Of a stretch of DNA of 64,000 nt, positions 44,441-56,095 are shown one piece after another. Each line of letters starts with the position of its first letter. Positions within the stretch are counted from its first letter, which is position 1. The notes under the pieces were generated by a model. It searched no databases, was not told where the DNA came from, and worked only from the letters and a program-made list of their open reading frames with translations. The translations under genes and the position numbers were made by a program. Source of the stretch: Macrotis lagotis. Lineage: Eukaryota; Chordata; Mammalia; Peramelemorphia; Peramelidae. Location: the NCBI RefSeq assembly GCF_037893015.1, contig NC_133658.1, positions 142,271,822 to 142,335,821 of the forward strand, in the 5' to 3' direction.

Positions 44441-45433
44441 AATTATGAGGGATTTAATGGTGATGAACTGTGTGTATTCCTGAATGGGAAAATGATACTG
44501 ACAATACTCTTATGAACATTCTCATTTATTAGAGCAGTTAGAAGGAGCTTTTATATGTGAGGCACAGGAGGGAGTTAAAATTTGAAGGTATAATGTATTG
44601 TAAAAATGGGGTCAATGAGTAAAAAGGAAATATACTGGGAGAAAGGGAAAGGAGAGGTAGATAGACTCAGATATTTCATGTAAAAGATTCAAGAAATAGC
44701 TTTTGCAATGCTATGGAAGGAGGGGAAGGTGAGGAGGAATGAGGGAATCTTCATTCTCTTTGGAAATGACTCAGAGAGGAAACAAAATATATAATAGGGC
44801 ATAGAAATCTAGAAGAATAAGGAGAGAGAAAAATGGGATGGGAGAAAGGGGAGGGGGGAGGGGAGGGGATGTAGGTGATAGAGGAGAGGGAAGATCGTGG
44901 CAGAAGATAGTCAGATATAACACATTTTTGTAAATGTTTTGCAAGGTGGTGGAATTGGGTGTGAAGGCCAGGACTAAGGGGCTAGGTGGTCACTGGGTCT
45001 CTGAGGTGAGATGTAGGATTGGGACTTCTATTGGGCCAATGCTCTATCTGCTGTGCCACTCGGCTGCCCCACAACACACTTTTGAAGTGGGACAAAGTCA
45101 AAGGAGAGAAGAAAATATAATAAATGGTAAAGGGGAGGAATGGATGGAGGGAATTACAATTAGCAACAGCAACCATGGAAAAATATGAAAGTAACTTCTC
45201 TAATGGACTTATGATAAAGAATGAGATCCAACCCAGAGACAGAGTTGATGGTATTGGAACACAGACTGAAGTACATTTTTTTCTCTTTCATTTTATTGTT
45301 CATGAGGTTTTTTTTTGTGGGATGGGGGGGATATATTTACTCTTACAGCAAGACTATTTTAGCAATATGTCAATAAATAAAAATGTAACTTTAAAATAAA
45401 AATTTAAGTTGTAAAAAAATAAATACAATAGAC
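44441..45433 (+). other. HAL1 3' UTR (composite copy)
   Basis: It matches the complement of the 12283-13930 HAL1 region in order. TGATGAACTGTGTGTATTCC (near 44461) compares with TGATGAACTGCATGTATTCC in the other copy. A G/A-rich tract (44700-44900) and GTCAGATATAACACA (44910-44924, an exact complement of 13411-13425) follow. Next come the SINE block, then TAGCAACAGCAACCATGG, GGAACACAGACTGAAGTACA and an A-rich end. Confidence 0.78.
44927..45070 (-). repeat. SINE-derived block in HAL1 3' UTR
   Basis: TTTTGCAAGGTGGTGGAATT at the left and CTGTGCCACTCGGCTGCCCC at the right, the complement of a SINE head. The middle is highly diverged. It is antisense to HAL1, with the same flanking sequence as the block at 13258-13406. 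Confidence 0.72.
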
Positions 45434-46789
45434 CTAAAAATATAATAAGTTCAAAAAGGGTACAGGATTTATATATAAAGGTGAAACCATAAATTAATTA
45501 ATATATCAAGAAATATTCTTATCTATTAGATCTATGGAAAAGGGACAAATTTATGATCAATAGAAATAAAGTATATTATAAACTGAAAAATTAATAATTT
45601 TGACTATATTAAATTAAAAAGGTTTTGCACTAATAAAAATCAATGCTGCCAAAATTAGAAGGAAAGCAGAAAGCTGGGTAGCAATCTTCACAACTAGGAT
45701 TTCTGATAAAGGTCTCATTTTAAAATATGGAGAGGTTGCATCAAATTTATATGGTTACGAGTCATTCCCCAATTAACAAATGATCAAAGGATACAAATAG
45801 ACAGTTTTCAAATGACAAAATTGTTATATATAATCATGTGAGAAAATTCTCCTATCCATTATTGATTAGAGAAATGAAAATTAAAACAACAATGAGGTTT
45901 CACCTCACATCTATCAGAATGGCCAAGATGAGAAAAAGAGAAAATGATCAATGTTGTAGAGGTTATGGGAGGATTGGACATTAATGCATTGCTAGTGGAG
46001 TTATGAACTCATCCAACCATTCTGGAGAACAATATGTACCTATGCCCAAAGAACAATAAAACTTCATACTCCTTCACACAGCAATTCTGATTCTAGGCCT
46101 ATATCCTGAAAAAAATCACAAAAAATGGGGAACGACTAACATGTTCTAAAATATTCATTGTAGTTCTTTTTGTAGTGACAAAAAATTGGAAATTGAGGTG
46201 ATGTCCATCAATTGGGGAATGGCTAAACAAATTATAGTACATGAATTCCATGGAATATTATTGTTCTATAAGAAACTATAATGGTTGGACTCTAGAGAAG
46301 CCCTGAATGAATTACAAGATCTGATGCTGAGCAAAGGGAGCAGAACCAAGAGAACAATGTACATGTTAATAACAAAATTGTGAGATGATCAACCCTGATG
46401 GATGCAGTTGCTCTCAGCAGTTCAGAGAGCTAGGACAACCCTATTAGATGGGATATGGACAGTGTTATCCTCATCTAGAGGAAGAAAAACAAAACAAAAC
46501 AAAAAACACTTCAGAATCTGATGAATGTTACATTCACTTAAAAAAAATCTGTTATGTATTTCTTTCCCTTAATCCTAATTCCTCATACCAAAAATAGCTA
46601 ATCTTGTAAACATGTTTAACACAATTATATTACAATATAAACCTGACTGTTTGCAGCTGATGGGGCAGGGCAGTATGGGAAGGGAAGGCAGCAGGAAATC
46701 TTGTAACTTAAAAATCTACACATGCATATGGATGAATGTTGAAAAAATTTGGAAATTTTGGAAAATTTGGAAAAATAAAATATCAATAA
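45434..46789 (+). pseudogene. L1 ORF2 C-terminus and 3' UTR (outer L1, resumed)
   Basis: TCAAAAAGGGTACAGGATTT continues the ORF2 reading broken at 39446. GAGTCATTCCCCAATTAACA, CATTGCTAGTGGAGTTATGA and CATCAATTGGGGAATGGCTA (near 46206) are C-terminal blocks. The 3' UTR ends in repeated TTTGGAAA/TTTTGGAAA units and AATAAAATATCAATAAAAT. It closely parallels the L1 at 27715-29500. Confidence 0.82.
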
Positions 46790-46801
46790 AATAGTCAAAG
46801 G

Positions 46802-47630
46802 GAAAGGTGGAAGAAGAATTTTTTTTGGATGTCAGTACTGATAATTTTCACCTGCAAACTAGTTGGTTATACAAGCTGGAGTCTACCTAACAAAGGAGTT
46901 AAAATAGTCACATGGTCTAAGAACACAAAGACTGTATTGATCTCTTATCATTCTGAGACCAAAAACAATTACAGCTAAGGTCCAGTAGATGGCAACATCA
47001 GGCAGCTTAGTAGAGTCCTACATTTCAGTGGGGAGAAGAATTCATTAGAGGATCCAAGCTCAGAGCATAGTAATTCAAATGCCATCAAGTTCAATAGGGA
47101 CATCTAATGAACTAGTAGGAGCAGATAACATCAGAGATAGAGCTAGTTTCCCTAATGGATATTGCTTTGGAAGTATGTTTTCTTTTCTCTTACATGTATT
47201 CCCTTGACCCACATACATTCCTCACTTATTTGCCCCTTGATACTTATCCTGTGGATTCACACACTAATTCCTTGCATAATCCCTACCACTTGTTTGTAAC
47301 TTGGTAATCTGTAACAAAGTATACTTCTAGAATAGATGGCAGTGAGATGTTACTTGGCACTTATCACTTGTCACTTGCTGGGTTTTTAGAAAAGAAATAT
47401 ATTGGTGGGGGTTCATGAGCTAAAGTTTTGAGTGACTGACTTGTAATGTCTCAAATGTAGAATACCTTTCAAAACTTTGGATGATGAAATGTTGGACTCT
47501 ACCTCAAAGAACATTTGTTAAGCATATAATATATGAGAATTTATTTTAGGTGACAGTGACATGCAAGCAAAAATGAATAGTATCTGCCCTTAATGATTTT
47601 GTAACTTATTAGAAAGATTCGATGCATAGG

Positions 47631-47631
<1 letters not shown>
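46802..47631. other. Unannotated sequence with an L2/MIR-type motif
   Basis: Near 47510-47600, ACATTTGTTAAGCATATAAT and GTATCTGCCCTTAATGATTT recall the dispersed motif seen at 2340-2490 and 21217. Nothing else is recognised. Confidence 0.35.

Positions 47632-47694
<63 letters not shown>
47632..47694. repeat. (AT)n microsatellite
   Basis: About 63 bp of AT dinucleotides with one G interruption near 47681. Confidence 0.97.
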
Positions 47695-47699
47695 GCAAT

Positions 47700-48055
47700 T
47701 AGGCTTCCACTCCTTCCATTCTATTGAAACTGGTTCCTCTAAGGTCCTATTTATGTCTATATTAAATGACTTTTAGCCTATTTATGTCTATATTTAATGA
47801 CTTATTAAAATCCTCATACATCTTGACCTTGGTGACATTTAACATGATAAGTCAATTTGCCCACCCTGAAAGTTTCATTCAGTTTCCTGAAACTGGCTTT
47901 GCCTATCCTCATTTAATTCTGATGGCTTCTCTCAGGCTTTTTGCCCTATTTTCCTGCTTCCTGAGTGTAAGCGTCCCTGGATTTTCTTTTCAATTTTCAA
48001 CAATTCTTTTGGAAATCTTATGACCACCTGTAGTTTCAATTAAACATTCTATTCA
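47700..48055 (+). repeat. L2 fragment, sense, with a 31-bp tandem duplication
   Basis: CTATTGAAACTGGTTCCTCT and CCTCATACATCTTGACCTTG match the L2 RT-upstream zone ('ctgaaactgctctctccaaggt', 'ctcatccttcttgacctctc'). CCTATTTATGTCTATATTAA (47746) and CCTATTTATGTCTATATTTA (47777) begin two 31-bp tandem units. Confidence 0.58.
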
Positions 48056-48164
48056 GATAATATTCAAATTTTAATATTCATGCTAAATAAAAGATCATGG
48101 AATTTCAGAATGGTCCTCAGCATGATGCCTGACACATAGTAGGCTCTTATTGATTGACTGATAA

Positions 48165-49790
48165 CAGTCTGGCTCCCAACCTCTTTATTCAATTGAAATT
48201 GGCCTCATTTGTTATTAATGATCAAATTAATGGAAAAATCTAATGTTTTTTCTCAAATGTATCTTTATAGACTTCTTTGAAATTTTTTGAAACTGTTTAT
48301 CAGCTTTTTCTCTTAATACCAACAAACTTCATTCTAAGTTTTCATGGTACTGCTCTATGCTGGTTCTCCTTCTATCTTTCTGACTATTCCTCTTTATCTT
48401 TTGCTAGATTTTCATATCACCTTCTAACCACAGTGAAATCTCTTAAAGCATTTTTGTCCCCTAGCATTTCTTCTTTCTTCCTCTATTCTATTTCTTTTTA
48501 AAAAATTGATATTTTATTTTATTTTTTCAATCACAAGCTCTGGGTTTTTCCCCCCGCCATTCATACATTTACAAATTTATAAGTTTAAACATATTTTTAA
48601 TCACCCTGCCCCCTTCCCCTGGCAGTGAATACACTTGTAAAAGTTCTGTATGTATATTTGTGTTCTAGTCATTTTGTGCAAAAGGAATTGGCACTAAAGG
48701 AAAAGAAATAAATCCATGATATAGGAAGGAAATACATAAGAGAAGTTTTAGAAAAGGGAACATAGTATCCCTTTCTGTGGGGTATTTTTTCCCTCTGGAT
48801 GTGGATCGCATTTCCCATAGCAGAGCTCCCAGGATTATCCTGGATCTCTGAACTGCTGAGAGGAGTTGTATCCATCACAATTGATCAATTCACAATGTTG
48901 CTGTTAATGTGTACAATGTTCTCTTGATTTTTGCTCCCTTCTCCAGTATCAGTTCTTCTACTTTATTTCACTCTGTGATCCCATCAGTTCCCATGGTTTC
49001 AATTGTCATTTCTATGCATTTTTCCCAGCCCTACCCTATCTCCTAACCTCCAATCTCACATCTCTCCAAATTCAAAACATTCAGAATTGAATCCATTATC
49101 TTCCCCTGAAAGTATTTTCTTCTTCCTAATTTATTCATTATTGTCAAAATAACTACGAGTCTTCTAGTCACCCATACTCACCACCTAAGCATCATCCTTG
49201 ACTCTTCATTTCCCCCAATTCAATCAATTGTCAAATCTTGTCATTTTTACCCTTGTGGCATCTCTTATCTATATCTCATTCTTTCTTCTAACACTGCTAT
49301 TTTAAAATCCTATTTGTTTTTTAAAATATTTCAAAACCTTTCCACTTTTGACCTTTCCAAGACTTCCATGTTCTTTGGGATGCAGTGACACTGACTCCTT
49401 GCTCTTCCTCAAATATGCTATCTAAGAACTTTGAGTGTTGTCACTGTTACCCTTACCTGGAATGCTGTTCCTCCTTATCTCTGCCTCCTAGCTTTCCTGG
49501 CTTCCTTTAAGACTCAGCTAAATTATTATTTTCTGCAAGTTATTTTCCAGTTCCTCCCTGATCTTGTTCCTTCCATTTGAGACTATTTCCAATTTATCAT
49601 ATATATATATACCACACACATGTATTTGCTAGCATTTTTCTCCTCCATTAAACTTTAAGCTCCTTGAAGACATGGGCTATGTTCTATAGTTTGTTTAGGT
49701 TTTTGTTTATTTTTTTCTTTCTTTGTATTTTTAGCCCTTAACACAGTCTCTGGCACATAGCAGATACTTAATAAATATTAGTTGACAGAA
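48165..49790 (+). mobile_element. L2 relic, RT region to 3' end, split by L1
   Basis: TCTGGCTCCCAACCTCTTTA near 48169 (L2 'tctggcttc..cctcatcatt'), resuming at 48958 after an L1 fragment. CATCCTTGACTCTTCATTTC is near 49193, CTTACCTGGAATGCTGTTCC near 49453, and AAGACTCAGCTAAATTATTA further on. The 3' end has TTAAGCTCCTTGAAGACATG and TCTGGCACATAGCAGATACT, TTAATAAATATTAGTTGACA. No open frame. It is the longest L2 copy with its true 3' end. Confidence 0.72.
48498..48957 (-). mobile_element. 5'-truncated L1 3' UTR, inserted in L2
   Basis: T/A-rich start, CCCCTGGCAGTGAATACACT, GGATCTCTGAACTGCTGAGA, GAGGAGTTGTATCCATCACA and AATTGATCAATTCACAATGT. It resembles the older L1 type at 24342-25669 (CCCCATGGCAATGAATAATT there). 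Confidence 0.75.
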
Positions 49791-50544
49791 CGAATTATGG
49801 ACTCTGATGAGGTGGAAACTAAGTGCCTTTCTAGGCCTCCCATTCACTTTAGATAGTTCTAATCATTATTAATTTTTTCCATGCATTAAACATAAATTTG
49901 CTTCTTTACAACATTAATCCGTTGCTTTAAAATCTTCCCTCTATAGAGCAAATATAATCCATCTTACATATTATGATATTTCTGATTGGAGAAAACAATT
50001 ATATTTCCCATCCCCATGCCCATTCCCATTAGTCTTGTCTTGTTAAGCTAAATATTCCCAGCTCTTTCAGGGGATTCTCATATGACTTGCCTTGAGTCCT
50101 TTTGCCATCCTGGTTGCTCTCCTTTAAAACTTTTCCATCTCATCAATATTCTTGGAATATATGAAATCCAGATTGATCATAATATTTCATCTCTCTTCTG
50201 AGCTCTCATAAAACATTTCTAAATGACTACCAGGCATTTTCATTTATATTCCCTTCAGAAATTTAAATTTAACTTATCCAATACTGCATCATCTTCTTCC
50301 AACAAACCTTATGCTTTTAGTAACTTTTCTATTTTTTTTCATGGCATTATCATTCTACGTTGAGACTGAACCCTCAAGGTCATCTTTAACTCTTCCCTCT
50401 CCCTCACCTCTCATATTTAATTGGTTCTTATGGCCTAGCAATTGTACTGCCAAAGAATATCTCTTATATTTTTCTCCTCCTTATTAATATGTTGTTGAAT
50501 TCAAATACTTGCCACTTTTCACATGATATTTTTATTACCATTTA

Positions 50545-50860
50545 TTTTTTTGATGTTTTCTTTTTTTCTAATGAAATGTAAAAATATAACATTTAAAAAA
50601 TGAGTTCCAAATTCTCTCTTTCCTCTCCCCCCTTGTTGAGAAGGTACACAATTTTTTATGGGCTGCACATGCACAGATATGCAAAACATATTCCCATTTT
50701 AGTCATGATGTGAAAGAAATACAAATAAAAACAATGTTTTAAACTGTTTCAAATGTTTTCAATTGTTTAAATGTTACAATGTTTTAAAAAACAAATTTTG
50801 ATTTACATTCAGACTTAATCAGTTCTTTTTCTGTAGATTGAGATATCTTAATAACTTACT
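50545..50860 (-). mobile_element. L1 3'-UTR fragment
   Basis: GAGTTCCAAATTCTCTCTTT, CCCTTGTTGAGAAGGTACAC and TTAGTCATGATGTGAAAGAA are the complement of the older L1 3' UTR, the same type as at 1309-1848. Confidence 0.72.
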
Positions 50861-51193
50861 AGTTGTTTTAAAAAAATGTCCTTAAAGTTTTTTTTTTTTG
50901 TCTGGGATAAATATCAGAAGCCATACTTATGCTAAGTGGTGTGAAGTTATCCTTCAACTTAGAGAGATGAATAATGCTTACCTGTCATAGTTGTTAGAGA
51001 CAAAGACCACAGCATTACTGGGAAGGTCATGGGGCTGGAGATGGGAAAACAATGAATGGTAGCATAGGAGTTTACCTCAACACACTAGCTACTGGTTCCC
51101 TATTGTGCCAAATTATTTTTACTAACTGTGTGCTAAGTTCTTATTTTTTTTTATTTGCTGAAATATTGCAAGTACAATAAGCACTCTAATTAT

Positions 51194-51363
51194 AGGACTT
51201 TTTTTTTTTTAGTTTTTGCAAGGCAATGGGGTTGTGGCTTGCCCAAGGCCACACAGCTAGGTAATTTATTAAAGTGTCTGAGGCCAAATTTGAACCCAGG
51301 TACTCCTGACTCCAGGGCTGCTGCTCTATCCATTGCACCACCTAGCCACCCCAGGACTTTTTT
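51194..51363 (-). repeat. Young tRNA-derived SINE, antisense
   Basis: SINE 51205-51352: TTTTTGCAAGGCAATGGGGT, ending GCACCACCTAGCCACCCC. AGGACTTTTTT occurs at 51194-51204 and 51353-51363, an 11-bp target-site duplication. Confidence 0.93.
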
Positions 51364-51990
51364 GATTCATTTCAATAGTCCAGGTTAAGTCACCTGAGAA
51401 CTTGGCATAATCCTAACTGGTCTACTTGCTTCCTTTCTATTTATTTTCTCACTAATCTATTTTTTATACATGCCAGATTTCATAGGAACTATACTTACCT
51501 AACCATATAATTTTTCTGAAAGTTTCAAAAAACTTCATGAGTGTATATTGGCTAAAGGCAAAATACAAGCTCCCCAGTCTTACAAATGATAGTGTTCACA
51601 ATTCAACAGCAATTGTCGCTTTCTAGGTTTATTTCAGTCAACTCCTCTTCACACACGATATTTCATTCAAACTGGATTACTTGTTCTTTTTTAATCTCAT
51701 GTTGCCTTCTTCTAGACATTTGTGGAGGCTATTTTCCATGCAGGAACAACAAATTACTTCTCTTGGTGAAAATCTTCCCATCTTTCTATACCCATCTCAA
51801 GTGCTACCTAGTCCATAAAGCCACTATGAAGCCTTCCTAGTTGAAAGTGATAATTATTCCTTCCTTGAATATTTTCTTATTCTATTTTGGATCTTTAATG
51901 CATTACATATCCTCATATCACAATATTGATATACATGTCATATGGCCCCTGTTGCATTGCAAACTTTGTGAGGGATGGAACTGTAGCTTT

Positions 51991-52589
51991 TTTCCATAGC
52001 ACAATAGAGAGGTAATGGATCAACGTATAACAAGGGACACACATTTTTGTACATGGACAATTTAATTTTTGATTCTGGTGTACTATATGTTTATTATAAT
52101 ATTTTTTGCTTTTTCCTCCAGGGATGATAGACAGGAGATAAAATAAATTCTTAAAAGCTGAAAACAGAAAATTTGTCAGGCTTGCTTTAGGGATGGCCTC
52201 TGTCTAACCAAGTACAAACTAAGGTTCATCTCAAAGAGCCACAATATGAGTGTTTCAAATTAGGAAGTTTTGATGTACTAGAACCATAGCTCTACATTTA
52301 ATTAAATTAGAACAATGGGTCATTTGTCAATTTATTCGCTTTCTAAGTACTCAGGCAACCATGCTGAGAAATGCAATTAATGCAAATGAGTAGGCCTAAA
52401 TAAGATATTTTTGATATAGGGAATGCAGTGTTATCAAAGTATCTTAATAATAGTTTTGTCCAAACTTTTTTGTGAGAAGACAAAAATCACATTTAGATCA
52501 TAGGACTTAGACTATTCCAATACAAGTCCTGACAAGTTGAGAGTTGAATAGTTTATTCAGTTCTTTTGAAAAATAGATTTAGACTTGGA
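51991..52589. other. Unannotated sequence
   Basis: Nothing recognised. AT-rich, without an open frame of note. Confidence 0.4.
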
Positions 52590-53195
52590 AGAGTTCATAA
52601 TCCATTATTTAGGCTAAGTTGCTAATTTTGCAGGTGAGGAAATGGAAGCATTGAGAGGATGATTCAACTTAAGCCCCATAGATATTTAAAAGCAGTACCA
52701 GGAATTAAACACAGACCATCTAATTCTCAAACTTGTCTTTTTTTCCTTCTACCCTATCTCACATTTTAATCATTGACATAGTTATCTAAATGACTTCTCT
52801 CAACCCTCATTCTCATAGATTTGTTAAGAAGAAAATGTATTCTAAATTTTAAATTATTATATAAAGATTAACTATTATAAGATAGCTGTTATATCAAATA
52901 TAGAATAGCAGTTATATGATTATAAAGTTATATCTTTATTTCACTTTTCCCCAATAGTAGACCCACTATTTGTGTAGAATCTTGGAAGTAAAAATAACTA
53001 CAGAGATAATAAGATTATATGATATAGATCTAGAAAGGAGCTTTGAAGAAATATTGTCTGCTTAACACATTCATGGGTAAAGAAAATTAGGCACAGAGTG
53101 GTAAAATTACTTGCTAAAGGTCAAACTATTTCTTTGATCCTAGGTCCTCTGCCTAAGGGCCAAGTATTCTATCTGTTATACCACACTGCATCCTT
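52590..53195 (-). repeat. Two MIR relics, antisense
   Basis: First (52590-52760): GCAGGTGAGGAAATGGAAGC and AAACACAGACCATCTAATTC. Second (53028-53195): TCTAGAAAGGAGCTTTGAAG, GTCAAACTATTTCTTTGATC and ATTCTATCTGTTATACCACA. Each keeps MIR complement order. The bases between them are unassigned. Confidence 0.6.
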
Positions 53196-53665
53196 AGTCT
53201 AATTTGCACTCTTCCATTAGATCCTTAACAAATGATAATCCAACTACTTCTTGGAGACTCTTCATGAATGGGGAGTTCACTGGAAGCTAGACAATTATTA
53301 GTTTTCCTTACATCAAAATAAAAATGATCTCTCTATACTTTCTTCCCAATGCTCCTAATTTTGTATTCTGCTGTTAGGCAGAATAAGCCTAAAATTCCCT
53401 TTCATATGATAACTCTTCAAGTACTTTTAGTCCCTAAATCCCCCCCCCCCGATTAAAGAAACATTGTTTCTTCAACCTTTACTTATATTGTGTGACTTCT
53501 GCTCTTTCATTATCTTCAAATGTGTTCCAGCTTGCCAATATCCTTCCTAAATATTTTGCTCTGAACTAAACTCAAGAGTAAAAACCTAGCCTGGTCAGGT
53601 TAGAGAACAGTTGGACTATCATTATCTTCATTCTTAATATTGTACTTCTGGAATGGAGTATATGG

Positions 53666-53930
53666 CAGGGCAGCTAGGTGATGAAGTAGATAGAGTGCAG
53701 AAATTGATCAGGAAGACTCATCTTCCTGAGTTCAAATTTGGCCTCAGACACTTACTAGCTCTGTGACCCCTCAGCAAGTCACTTAGCATTGCTTTCCTGT
53801 TTATTGATTTATAGGATAAGCTGGAGAAAGGAATGGCAAGTTACTTTAGTACCTTTGCCAAGAAAGTTCAAACGGTGTCACAAAGAGTCAGACATAACTG
53901 CAATGTCTGAAGAACAAATAGCAACTTTGG
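53666..53930 (+). repeat. Mar-1 CORE-SINE with RTE-like tail, full length
   Basis: Head GGGCAGCTAGGTGATGAAGT, core GGCCTCAGACACTTACTAGC and CAGCAAGTCACTTAGCATTG, then AAGCTGGAGAAAGGAATGGC and a tail with TTTGCCAAGAAAGTTCAAAC and TCACAAAGAGTCAGACATAA. The tail matches the 3' end of Bov-B/RTE LINEs, which explains how such SINEs use RTE machinery. It is the most complete Mar-1 in the window. Confidence 0.83.
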
Positions 53931-54449
53931 TAGGTTTGAAAGCAGTCAGCACCACGGAAAGTAGATATACACACATTTTAGGTTAAATCCTACAAACTCC
54001 TCTAGAAGTATGAATGAGGAAAATTAACTTGGCAATTTTTTGCCCTTATCCTCTACTTTTTGGTCATATCCCTTCCTTTTCTTCCAAGAATTTTGTGTCA
54101 ACCAAGTGTCACTATTATTTAAATAATCTATGAGCAAGTATCTTTAGCAGAAGGATAATGGGACTAAAAGAAAGCTAATAAAATATGAGCAATTGATATT
54201 AGTATCTCAAAAATTGTAATCATTCCAATTCCACACCCTTCTTCTAACTCTTTTCTAGGGAAGAGTCTTATTTTAATTTGACTCTCTATAAATTATAGAA
54301 TCACAAGTTTCCTTACTTAATTCAGACCTCCAAACTCCCACTGGGCATAGGCAAGAGTAGGGGAAGTGTACACCAACTAGAAACTGAGAATTCTCTCTGT
54401 AGCTAAAATTATTAGAGAAACTTCCCTTATCATCCCATTTGGCTTTCTA

Positions 54450-54620
54450 AGTTGCTTGCTTTTTTAAAAGTTTTTTTGCAAGGCAATGGGGTTAAGTGGC
54501 TTGGCCAAGGCCACACAGCTAGGTAATTATTAAAGTGTCTGAGGCCAGATTTGAACTCATGTACCCCTGACTCCAGGGCTGGTGCTCTATCTACTGTAAC
54601 ACCTAGCCACCCCAGTTGCT
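54450..54620 (-). repeat. Young tRNA-derived SINE, antisense
   Basis: SINE 54457-54613: TTTTTTTGCAAGGCAATGGG, ending ACACCTAGCCACCCC. AGTTGCT on both sides (54450-54456 and 54614-54620) is a short target-site duplication. Confidence 0.9.
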
Positions 54621-54807
54621 CACTCTTGAACTTGGTTGAACAGAAGTTTTCTTTCCCCTCTGCCTATGTCAAGATTTAGATCACATTTTCTTGAAACAAA
54701 TGTGTACATAAATAACCACTCTGCACTCTTTCCTTGACCTAGAGGGGCCCATGATGGTGATCTTCTCCAATTCTCTCTCTGTTTTTCTCAGTCTTTCTAA
54801 TTCTTAT

Positions 54808-55060
54808 AGGCAACTACATGACATAGTGGATCATGCTGTGAGTAGAATCTAGGATTAAAAGCTGACCTCAGAACTTACTAGTTGTGTGATCCTGAAGAAA
54901 TCATTTAACCTCTGATGACTTTAGTTTCCTCAGCTATAAAACTGGATAACAATAGCACCTATCTTCCAGTGTTGTTGTGAGGATAAAATAAGATATTATT
55001 TATAAAATACTTACCATAGTGTCTGGCACATAGTAGATGCTTAATAAATGTTCATTCTTT
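54808..55060 (+). repeat. MIR, sense
   Basis: ATAGTGGATCATGCTGTGAG, CTGACCTCAGAACTTACTAG, TTTCCTCAGCTATAAAACTG and TGTTGTTGTGAGGATAAAAT, ending GTGTCTGGCACATAGTAGAT and GCTTAATAAATG. This is a near-complete copy. Confidence 0.83.
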
Positions 55061-55409
55061 TCCTTCCTCTTCAAAACATATACATCCTGTTATGCCTGTG
55101 TATCAGCCAGCACAGATTCTTGGGAAATTACTTTCAGGACTCATATTCTTTGATTTCAATCATTTGGGAAATATAATCAATGAGAAAATCAGGTCCCCAG
55201 TGACAAGTCAACAAAATTTTCATTGATGGAGCAAACTGCTGAACCAGTGTCTAAATTTTATGTTAAACTTTTTACTGGTTTTGAGTTTATAGTTCATTAA
55301 AATCTCTAACTTGCCATGCAACTACCACTCACCCCTCAAATATTGGTACAATATTAAAACTATTTTTCTAATTCTAAGCTATAATTTCTTTTCACTCAGA
55401 CATACTTGC

Positions 55410-55470
55410 ACTATATATATATATATACACATAAAATATATAATATAAAGTGTCATATATGTATACATGT
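55410..55470. repeat. AT-rich imperfect microsatellite
   Basis: ATATATATATATACACATAA followed by AAATATATAATATAAAGTG-like sequence. Confidence 0.85.
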
Positions 55471-55749
55471 ATGTGTAAGTATTTAGATCTTATGGTGAGT
55501 AGGGGGTAAATCTCAGAGACTGACTAATTTCATTCCTCTGATACATACTTTTTCTGGGACTGAAATCCAGTTTTCTAGACAAATTTCTAAGACAATAAGA
55601 TTTCAGAGAAGGGAGTGACCTACATTGGTAAAGAGAACTTGGTCTTCTGGGAGTACCTTATAACAAAGAAATCAGAAATCAAGTCCCCACTTAACTCAAT
55701 AAATAACTTTATACGTATTTGCATGTTTAGGCATGAATTAGTTGCTTCT

Positions 55750-56095
55750 TGTCCTTTTTTACTGAAGATCAAAATGACATCTCTATGTTAGAGACAAGTT
55801 ACAGTGTGTATGACTGTGGTTAATCAGATCAATAAGATCTCAGAATGCTATACTTCAGTTTGGGCACAAATAATCTATCTGAACACCTGCTTAGTTACTC
55901 TAAATTTATGCATGTCGTATTTCCTTTGTGCTGCTTCAATTCTACCTTGCTCCTACAGCATGCCTCTCTGAAGAGGACACTCCATACTGGGAACCCTGTG
56001 CCAGTGTCTCCTATTCTTCAAATCAATTCCAAACTTCTTAAGAGAGACCTTCAGAATCCCTACATTACTTTTTGTGAGTGTTTGCCCTAGGTGAG
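55750..56095 (-). repeat. RTE-like LINE fragment, antisense
   Basis: AAGATCAAAATGACATCTCT, GGTTAATCAGATCAATAAGA, TTTGTGCTGCTTCAATTCTA and CTGTGCCAGTGTCTCCTATT fit a repeat I recall from marsupial genomes. The minus strand near 56000-56040 gives a K.FGID-type segment. It matches the same family as 35870-36110. The exact clade is not certain. Confidence 0.5.

Larger units (their letters stand above)
39447..45433 (+). mobile_element. L1/HAL1 composite retroelement
   Basis: 39447-43230 is an L1 5' half: 5' UTR with GGAGCCAAGATGGTGA, ORF1 remnant, spacer and the endonuclease part of ORF2. 43231-45433 is a HAL1 3' half: ORF1 from its N-terminal third onward, then the HAL1 3' UTR and A-rich end. 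There is no poly(A) or repeat at the junction near 43230. One target-site duplication pair flanks the whole unit. Two young SINEs (41621, 43275) landed later. The simplest reading is a template switch from HAL1 RNA to L1 RNA during cDNA synthesis. Deletion after separate insertions is the alternative. Confidence 0.65.
39432..45454. repeat. Degenerate target-site duplication around the composite
   Basis: CTAAAATAAATTCAA (39432-39446) on the left and a version with an extra AT (CTAAAAATATAATAAGTTCAA, 45434-45454; runs CTAAAAATAT + AATAAGTTCAA) on the right. Both match the same place in L1 ORF2: the intact sense copy at about 28276-28300 has ATCAAAATAAGGTCAAAATG. Confidence 0.6.
34133..46801 (+). 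mobile_element. Old L1, sense, carrying a large nested insertion
   Basis: The outer L1 occupies 34145-39446 and 45434-46789. It has a 5' end with GCCATGATGGTGG (YY1-like), 5' UTR, ORF1 remains, spacer, ORF2 to just past the RT, and then, after the composite insertion, the ORF2 C-terminus and 3' UTR. The ORF2 sequence resumes at 45441 exactly where it broke off at 39446. AATGGCCAAAGG (34133-34144) and AATAGTCAAAGG (46790-46801) may be its target-site duplication (two mismatches). Many stops and frameshifts, hence no activity. Confidence 0.83.
50220..51990 (+). mobile_element. L2 relic, interrupted by L1 and SINE
   Basis: AATTTAACTTATCCAATACT near 50267 (L2 'aaactcaacatgtccaaaact') and AGGTCATCTTTAACTCTTCC near 50378. 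After the L1 and SINE: TAACTGGTCTACTTGCTTCC near 51414, AACTGGATTACTTGTTC near 51670, and CATAAAGCCACTATGAAGCC near 51816. The segment 50861-51193 within it is unassigned. Confidence 0.55.
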
